A stretch of DNA of 10,200 nucleotides from assembly GCA_002394525.1 (NCBI GenBank), contig DGUF01000211.1, forward strand, positions 9,600-19,799. The letters run 5' to 3'. The stretch is from Lachnospiraceae bacterium UBA4317 (lineage in GTDB: Bacteria > Bacillota_A > Clostridia > Lachnospirales > Lachnospiraceae). A program made the translations under genes and the position numbers. Of the stretch, positions 6,135-10,200 are shown one piece after another (the first letter of the stretch is position 1; the number at the start of each line of letters is the position of its first letter). The notes under the pieces were generated by a model, which was not told where the DNA came from, did not search any database, and worked only from the letters and a program-made list of their open reading frames with translations.

Positions 6135-6207
6135 ACATTCCCTGCCGGGATTTGCCGGATCAGTTCATGGCCCGCAAAAAAACGGCGGAAACAAACGGAG
6201 GACGCAA

Positions 6208-8910
6208 ATGCAGCGAAGAGAACACCGGATCACAAATAAACGGATCTTTTTCCTGATCCTGATCCCTGTACTGGCGGCAGTGGTCCTGCTGTCAAATTCA
6301 GAAAAGAGGGCCGGGGCCGGCAGCGGCGCCCCCGCAGAGTCCGCAAAAGCGGAGGACGCTGGCCGCGGCGGGGATGCCGGGCAGGACGGGGAAGCGGGCC
6401 GGGATCAAAAAGCTGAAGATTCCGAAGCTCAGGAAGAAAATAACGCTGCGGCTGCGGAAGGTACACCGGACAGTACAGAGGAAGCCGAAGGTGTGACCGC
6501 GGCCGCGGCCGCTGAGGAATACGATCCGGTCAAGGAAATCTCCTTTACCTGCAAGAAAAAAGCGGACCATCAGCGGTCAGTCCCGGTGCAGATCAATGCC
6601 GCGATCCTGGGCGGCGGGGAAGGCACAAAGTGCTGGGCCGTCTTCCTGCCGGCGGAGATGGCGGACCACCCGTATCTGCAGTTTACCGCCTATGAAAATG
6701 TGACCTTTGAGCCCCTGCAGGAGTGGGAGCGGCTGGGAACCGGTGTCCTGGCCGGCGGAGCCGGCCAGGACACCGATGCGCAGGATTCGGCCGCCGGATC
6801 TGCCGGCAACAATTCAGCGGAGAACCCATTGAGCGGAGCTGCCGCGGAATCCTTCGATGCCGCAGCCTCCGGTGCCCGCAGCTATGCCTCCGGGGAGGAG
6901 GTTGAGGACCTGACCAACGGCAGCGCCTTCCGCGTGCGGATGACGGCCGCGGACGGAACAGAGCAGACGACCGACCTCTATGTTTTTTCCTGTAAGGACA
7001 TGCCGACCATGTACCTGGACCTGGAGAGCGGCAGCACTGCGGCCGTGGACGCCGACAAGACCAAGCAGACCTCCGAGGAGGCGCAGTTTGTGGTCTGCAG
7101 ACCGGACGGAAAAACGGATTCCAGCGGCAGGTGCAGGGTCCGGGGCCGCGGCAACAGCACCTGGGGCATGATGAAAAAACCCTATAACCTGAATCTGGAG
7201 GAAAAGCAGAGCATTCTGGGGATCCGGGAGTGCAAAAAATACTGCCTGCTGGCCAATACCTTTGACCCCACAAACCTTCTGGACAGGATCTCCTCCCAGC
7301 TGGCGGCCGGATTTGAGATGCGCGATACGCCGGAGGGAGAGTTCGTCAACCTCTATCTGAACGGCAGGTACAACGGCCTGTACTTCCTGTCCCAGCGCCC
7401 GCGCACGGGCGGATCCGTGAATATCAAAAAACTGGATGACAAGATTCTGGAGGCCAACGGCCTTCTGACCGAGGAGGACAAGGCCGAGACCATGAGCCTG
7501 CTCGGAAGCACAGGCGATGAAGAGAGCGGGGACAGCGACCTGACCGCAGACCAGGCGGCAGGATCTGTAAATGCCACGGGCACTTCCGACAGCAGGAACG
7601 AAGAGCAGACTGCAGACCAGGCGGCAGGATCTGTAAATGCCACGGGCACTTCCGACGGCAGGAACGAAGAGCAGACTGCAGACCAGGCAGCAGGATCTGT
7701 AAATGCCACGGGTGCTTCCGGAAAAAAGAACGAAGATCAGACTGCAGGCCAGGCGCCGGGATCCGCGGATGCCGCATCCGCCTCCGGGAAAGAAGCTGAT
7801 AAGGGGACAGGCTCCGGGTCAGCCGTCCGGAATGAATCATCCGGACCGGCTGGGAAAGCCGAAACCTCCGGCCGGACTGCCCGGAAGACCTCCGCGCAGA
7901 TCCCCAAAAAGGTTGCCCTCCACGAAGAGGGAGACTCGTTAAAAAAATGGGCCTACAACTGGCCCAACGAACCGAAAAACAATACCGGAGGCTACCTGCT
8001 GCAGCAGTATTCCAGATACAGCGGGGACGGCTGCTGGTTTTCCACCAACCACCGCCGCTTCCGCATCATGTCTCCCTCCTGCCCCACAGTCGGAGAAGTC
8101 AACTACCTGTCCGATTATATGCTCTCCGCCGAGCGCGCGATCTACACGCAGGGCGGCCGAGACCCCGAGACCGGAAAACACTACAGCAGCTTTCTGGACC
8201 TGCCCTCCTGGGAGGACATGTTCCTGCTGGAGGAATTTTTCGCCGAGTGGGACGCGGAGCGCTGGAGCTTTTACATCATCAAGGACAAGGATGATCCCCT
8301 CCTCTACTGCGGCCCGGCCTGGGATTTTGACCACTCCGCCGGCACCATGATCTACGGCACCTACCCGGAGACGGCCGTCAGCATGCTGCTCTTCCGCGAC
8401 ACCCGCCACGGCTGGCTCTACAAGCTGCTGATGCACGATGAATTCGTCGAAGACCTCCACACCCGCTGGAGAGACTGCTTCTCCCCCGCCATCCACGCCT
8501 ACCTGGACGGACAGCTGGAAAAAGAGATCGCGGCCATTGAATCCGCCGCCTATATGAACAACATCCGGCGGGCCAACGACTACGACTTCCGGGAAAAAAC
8601 AGATGCCCTCACGACCTGGCTGCAGCGCCGCCTCGCCTTCCTGGACGACTACAGCAGCAGGGAGGACGGCAAAAAAGGCTCTGACAAATACTGCCGCGTG
8701 GAATTCCAGTTCAAATGGGGCTCCCTCTCCCACTATGTCCTGCGGGGCCAGCCCCTGGGCTACCTGCCCCTGCCTGAATTCGGAGAGACCCAGATCAAAT
8801 CCCAGATTGAAAAAAATGAGATCATCGCCTGGAAGGACGAAGAGGAAAAAGAGATCGACCCGCAGATCCTGATCGACCGCGACCGCGTCTTCACCCCCGT
8901 TTACCGCTGA
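6208..8910 (+). CDS. CotH-family atypical kinase, membrane-anchored (paralogue 2)
   Basis: Encodes 900 residues. The start at 6208 is chosen because GGAGGA lies 5 nt upstream and the protein then begins with a basic stretch and a transmembrane anchor at about 11-26; the open frame extends 42 codons upstream without a ribosome binding site. After the anchor comes an Ala/Glu/Gly-rich stretch (about 30-105), then the CotH core: GRGNSTW (313-319), KKPYNLN (322-328), FVNLYLNGRYNGLYFL (about 379-394), GGYLLQQYSR (594-603), FAEWDAE (678-684) and WDFD (705-708). D682 aligns without gaps to D491 of paralogue 1, the likely catalytic Asp. The linker between the KKL and GGYLL segments is about 150 residues and carries four 22-residue repeats. 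The motif GGYLLEMDER of paralogue 1 is GGYLLQQYSR here, losing both acidic residues, so activity could differ. Otherwise the two proteins align throughout, including the C-terminal G(F/Y)LP and PVY segments. Substrate unknown. Confidence 0.88.
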   Translation: MQRREHRITNKRIFFLILIPVLAAVVLLSNSEKRAGAGSGAPAESAKAEDAGRGGDAGQDGEAGRDQKAEDSEAQEENNAAAAEGTPDSTEEAEGVTAAAAAEEYDPVKEISFTCKKKADHQRSVPVQINAAILGGGEGTKCWAVFLPAEMADHPYLQFTAYENVTFEPLQEWERLGTGVLAGGAGQDTDAQDSAAGSAGNNSAENPLSGAAAESFDAAASGARSYASGEEVEDLTNGSAFRVRMTAADGTEQTTDLYVFSCKDMPTMYLDLESGSTAAVDADKTKQTSEEAQFVVCRPDGKTDSSGRCRVRGRGNSTWGMMKKPYNLNLEEKQSILGIRECKKYCLLANTFDPTNLLDRISSQLAAGFEMRDTPEGEFVNLYLNGRYNGLYFLSQRPRTGGSVNIKKLDDKILEANGLLTEEDKAETMSLLGSTGDEESGDSDLTADQAAGSVNATGTSDSRNEEQTADQAAGSVNATGTSDGRNEEQTADQAAGSVNATGASGKKNEDQTAGQAPGSADAASASGKEADKGTGSGSAVRNESSGPAGKAETSGRTARKTSAQIPKKVALHEEGDSLKKWAYNWPNEPKNNTGGYLLQQYSRYSGDGCWFSTNHRRFRIMSPSCPTVGEVNYLSDYMLSAERAIYTQGGRDPETGKHYSSFLDLPSWEDMFLLEEFFAEWDAERWSFYIIKDKDDPLLYCGPAWDFDHSAGTMIYGTYPETAVSMLLFRDTRHGWLYKLLMHDEFVEDLHTRWRDCFSPAIHAYLDGQLEKEIAAIESAAYMNNIRRANDYDFREKTDALTTWLQRRLAFLDDYSSREDGKKGSDKYCRVEFQFKWGSLSHYVLRGQPLGYLPLPEFGETQIKSQIEKNEIIAWKDEEEKEIDPQILIDRDRVFTPVYR
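7543..7806 (+). repeat. 66-bp in-frame tandem repeat in cotH2, four units
   Basis: Units at 7543-7608, 7609-7674, 7675-7740 and a diverged one at 7741-7806. Each encodes 22 residues of the type TADQAAGSVNATGTSD followed by an NEEQ-like end (residues 446-533). The first two units are almost identical at the DNA level, which points to recent duplication. The period is a multiple of three, so copy number can change without a frameshift. Confidence 0.92.
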
Positions 8911-8921
8911 GTGTCTGCGGC

Positions 8922-9034
8922 GTTACAAGGGGATGGGTACTTGTAGGTGTGACAAGGGGACAGGCACTCGGCGTGACAAGGGGACAGGCACTCTGTCACA
9001 GCATTGTGACAGAGTGCCTGTCCCCTTGTCACAC
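8922..9034. repeat. cluster of type 1 elements with a perfect 28-bp inverted repeat
   Basis: Three direct copies follow the cotH2 stop: a degenerate one at 8922-8941 (GTTACAAGGGGATGGGTACT), exact ones at 8949-8968 and 8973-8992, and an inverted exact copy at 9013-9032. The last pair belongs to a perfect 28-bp inverted repeat: arms 8973-9000 and 9005-9032 with a 4-nt GCAT loop. As RNA this would be an extremely stable hairpin; with no T run after it, it is not a typical intrinsic terminator. It may still protect or end the cotH2 transcript. No other terminator is visible after cotH2. Confidence 0.92.
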
Positions 9035-9036
9035 TC

Positions 9037-9064
9037 TCCTGACTCACTGTCCCTCCTGACTCAC
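9037..9064. repeat. TCCTGACTCAC direct repeat, degenerate type 2 element
   Basis: TCCTGACTCAC occurs at 9037-9047 and 9054-9064. The stretch CTGTCCCTCCTGACTCAC (9047-9064) resembles CCGTCCCCTCTGACTCAC at 9183-9200, so this looks like a decayed type 2 element next to the type 1 cluster. Bases 9065-9170 show no gene and no structure that I recognise. Confidence 0.55.
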
Positions 9065-9170
9065 CGGGCCGCGGTCTGCCTGAAAGCTGGCACCCTGTAG
9101 ATCAGACAGCAGCGGACCTTCGCCTAAATCTCCACAACCTTACAGCATGGAACTCTGCCGGAATCCCGAT

Positions 9171-9199
9171 GAGTCGACAGAACCGTCCCCTCTGACTCA
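9171..9199. repeat. type 2 GGGGACGGTTCTG element
   Basis: GAGTC (9171-9175) and GACTC (9194-9198) bound the core CAGAACCGTCCCC. It is the same element as 5348-5376, which lies in the opposite orientation. It ends two bases before the bioY stop codon. Confidence 0.8.
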
Positions 9200-9200
9200 C

Positions 9201-9788
9201 TCAGGCTGTGACCGAATCCCGGTACATGCTTTTGCGGATCGCGTTTTCCACGGGGGGCGCGATCAGGCAGACGGCTGCCATTTTGATGAAGTTGCCGGGG
9301 ATAAAGGGGATCACACAGGCGGCCAGAGAGGCCTCGAGGTTCATGCCGGTGACAACCATAAACCAGGCGGTGCCAAGGATATAGAGGGCCAGGTTGCCGG
9401 CGATCATCCCCAGGACCATGAAAAAGATCCTGACCGGCATTTTTTCCCTGCTGCCGAATCTCTTGTAGATCAGACCGGTGAGCCAGGCCAGGGGGATATA
9501 TCCGACGATGTAGCCCCCGGTCATACCCAGGACATTTCCCAGCCCCCCGGTCCAGCCGGCAAAAACAGGCAGTCCCACGGCGCCCAGCAGGACATAGATC
9601 AGCTGGCTGGCTGCCCCCAGAGTCCCGCCCAGCAGGACTCCGGCCAGCATGACCGCGAAGGTCGCCAGAGAGATGGGGACTCCGCCGGCCAGGGGGATGG
9701 ACAGGGGAGCCAGAATGCAGGTGATCGCCGCGCAGGCTCCGCACAGGACAAGATTACTGGTTTCGGACAGAGAATTTTTGCTTTTCAT
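9201..9788 (-). CDS. bioY: BioY, biotin-specific S-component of an ECF transporter
   Basis: Encodes 195 residues, the usual BioY length. The start at 9788 follows GAAGGA with 6-nt spacing; 14 upstream in-frame codons lack a ribosome binding site and fall at or before the predicted transcription start. The protein is an integral membrane protein with about six hydrophobic segments. BioY features include PLAGGVPISLATFAVMLAG (32-50), GGLGNVLGMTGGYIVGYIPL (81-100) and the C-terminal PFIPGNFIK (161-169). It binds biotin and delivers it to an energising module (EcfT plus two ATPases) encoded elsewhere, as is normal for solitary bioY genes. The usual PxxPGD motif has Asn166 where Asp is expected. 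Expression is almost certainly repressed by BirA through the operator at 9857-9892. Confidence 0.93.
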   Translation of the reverse strand: MKSKNSLSETSNLVLCGACAAITCILAPLSIPLAGGVPISLATFAVMLAGVLLGGTLGAASQLIYVLLGAVGLPVFAGWTGGLGNVLGMTGGYIVGYIPLAWLTGLIYKRFGSREKMPVRIFFMVLGMIAGNLALYILGTAWFMVVTGMNLEASLAACVIPFIPGNFIKMAAVCLIAPPVENAIRKSMYRDSVTA

Positions 9789-9836
9789 CACAATTCCTTC
9801 TTTCAATATTTTATGCGTCCGGGCGGGCACCTACAA

Positions 9837-9865
9837 AGCATACACACATGGAAGGTAATTGTCAA
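9837..9865 (-). promoter_or_regulatory. bioY promoter
   Basis: On the minus strand a perfect TTGACA (9860-9865), a 17-bp spacer and TATGCT (9837-9842, 4 of 6). Transcription would begin near 9830, about 40 nt before the ATG. The -35 lies inside the biotin operator, so BirA binding would block RNA polymerase. Confidence 0.75.
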
Positions 9866-9892
9866 CCTGTGCGCAATCATAGGTTAACAATT
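9857..9892. promoter_or_regulatory. BirA biotin operator
   Basis: AATTGTCAACC (9857-9867), a 14-bp spacer and GGTTAACAATT (9882-9892) are 11-bp inverted arms with one mismatch. They match the established biotin-repressor site TTGTAAACC-N14/16-GGTTTACAA. Its position over the -35 box of bioY fits biotin-dependent repression by BirA, encoded elsewhere. Confidence 0.92.
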
Positions 9893-9921
9893 AAAAAATC
9901 CAAAAGAAATAAAAAAAGTTG

Positions 9922-9950
9922 TTGAATATCTCCGGCGAATCTAGTATTAT
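9922..9950 (+). promoter_or_regulatory. tRNA-Ala promoter
   Basis: TTGAAT (9922-9927), a 17-bp spacer and TATTAT (9945-9950) lie 35 bp before the mature tRNA. The region upstream is A-rich (an UP-element-like tract at 9891-9918), as is common for strong stable-RNA promoters. Confidence 0.75.
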
Positions 9951-9984
9951 AGGTGAGTCGGCAAAACACGACAGAAAAACGCAT

Positions 9985-10057
9985 GGGGGCGTAGCTCAGT
10001 TGGGAGAGCGCTACACTGGCAGTGTAGAGGTCATGGGTTCAAGTCCCACCGTCTCCA
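9985..10057 (+). tRNA. tRNA-Ala (anticodon GGC)
   Basis: A complete 73-nt cloverleaf: 7-bp acceptor (GGGGGCG with CGTCTCC), D arm GCTC/GAGC, anticodon arm CTACA/TGTAG with loop CTGGCAG (anticodon GGC), T loop TTCAAGT and discriminator A at 10057. The G3-U70 wobble pair, the main alanine identity element, is present. The 3' CCA is not encoded (CTC follows), so it must be added after transcription. The outermost T-stem pair is an A-C mismatch. Confidence 0.95.
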
Positions 10058-10062
10058 CTCAG

Positions 10063-10101
10063 AGAGGTATTTGTACACAGAGTACGGATACCTCTTTTTT
10101 T
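10063..10101 (+). terminator. intrinsic terminator of the tRNA-Ala gene
   Basis: AGAGGTAT (10063-10070) and ATACCTCT (10088-10095) form a perfect 8-bp stem, with an inner GTAC/GTAC pairing (10073-10076 and 10082-10085), followed by seven T (10095-10101). It begins 6 nt after the tRNA. Confidence 0.93.
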
Positions 10102-10152
10102 CTTTACAGGAAATTCCGATTTCTAGTGGCGCAAAAATAACCGCATGTCAAC

Positions 10153-10166
10153 CGAACATACGTTAG
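10153..10166. promoter_or_regulatory. LexA (SOS) box candidate
   Basis: CGAACATACGTTAG matches 12 of 14 positions of the Gram-positive LexA consensus CGAACRNRYGTTYC; only the last two bases deviate. It lies close to the right edge, so any controlled gene begins beyond the window. Nothing else in 10102-10200 is recognisable. Confidence 0.5.
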
Positions 10167-10200
10167 AGAATGGGGCTTTAGACATACGAAAAAGATGATG

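Noticed and set aside
9919..10140. Plus-strand 73-codon open frame over the tRNA
   Set aside because: It is the translation of the tRNA-Ala gene, its promoter and its terminator.

Overview
The window is moderately GC-rich bacterial DNA. Strong AGGAGG-type ribosome binding sites, sigma-A promoters, a BirA-type biotin operator, a LexA-box-like site and CotH-family proteins all suggest a Gram-positive member of the Clostridia, probably Lachnospiraceae. The lineage is inferred from gene content and sequence style, not from a marker gene.

Layout, left to right: (1) a copy of a dispersed GGGGACAGGCACT element at the left edge; (2) cotH paralogue 1 on the minus strand (36-2153), a membrane-anchored CotH-type atypical kinase; (3) an intergenic region of about 840 bp containing short repeats and a 52-bp tandem array (2490-2814) that ends just before a promoter; (4) a galactokinase-family GHMP kinase on the plus strand (2993-4282) with a terminator about 140 bp downstream; (5) a noncoding region with a 16-bp tandem array (4492-4635) and a hairpin carrying the same CCTGATC heptamer; (6) an 82-residue unknown protein (4950-5198) with its own promoter and a very strong Shine-Dalgarno; (7) a bidirectional terminator shared with a convergent DUF1284-like cysteine-rich protein (5375-5968, minus); (8) a plus-strand promoter with a long hairpin-bearing leader, then cotH paralogue 2 (6208-8910) with 66-bp coding repeats in its linker; (9) a repeat cluster containing a perfect 28-bp inverted repeat (8922-9064); (10) the biotin transporter S-component BioY (9201-9788, minus), with a promoter overlapping a BirA operator; (11) tRNA-Ala(GGC) with promoter and terminator; (12) a LexA-box-like site near the right edge.

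The genes look like separate transcription units rather than one operon. The two CotH paralogues are clearly related and differ mainly in a hypervariable linker at the same place in the fold. Function is clearest for BioY (biotin uptake, BirA-repressed) and the tRNA.

The most unusual layer is the repeat DNA. Two families of short GGGGAC elements sit directly at the 3' ends of four of the six protein genes, with the stop codon overlapping or within about 15 bases of the element. Two unrelated noncoding minisatellites (52 bp and 16 bp) occupy the intergenic regions on either side of the galactokinase gene.
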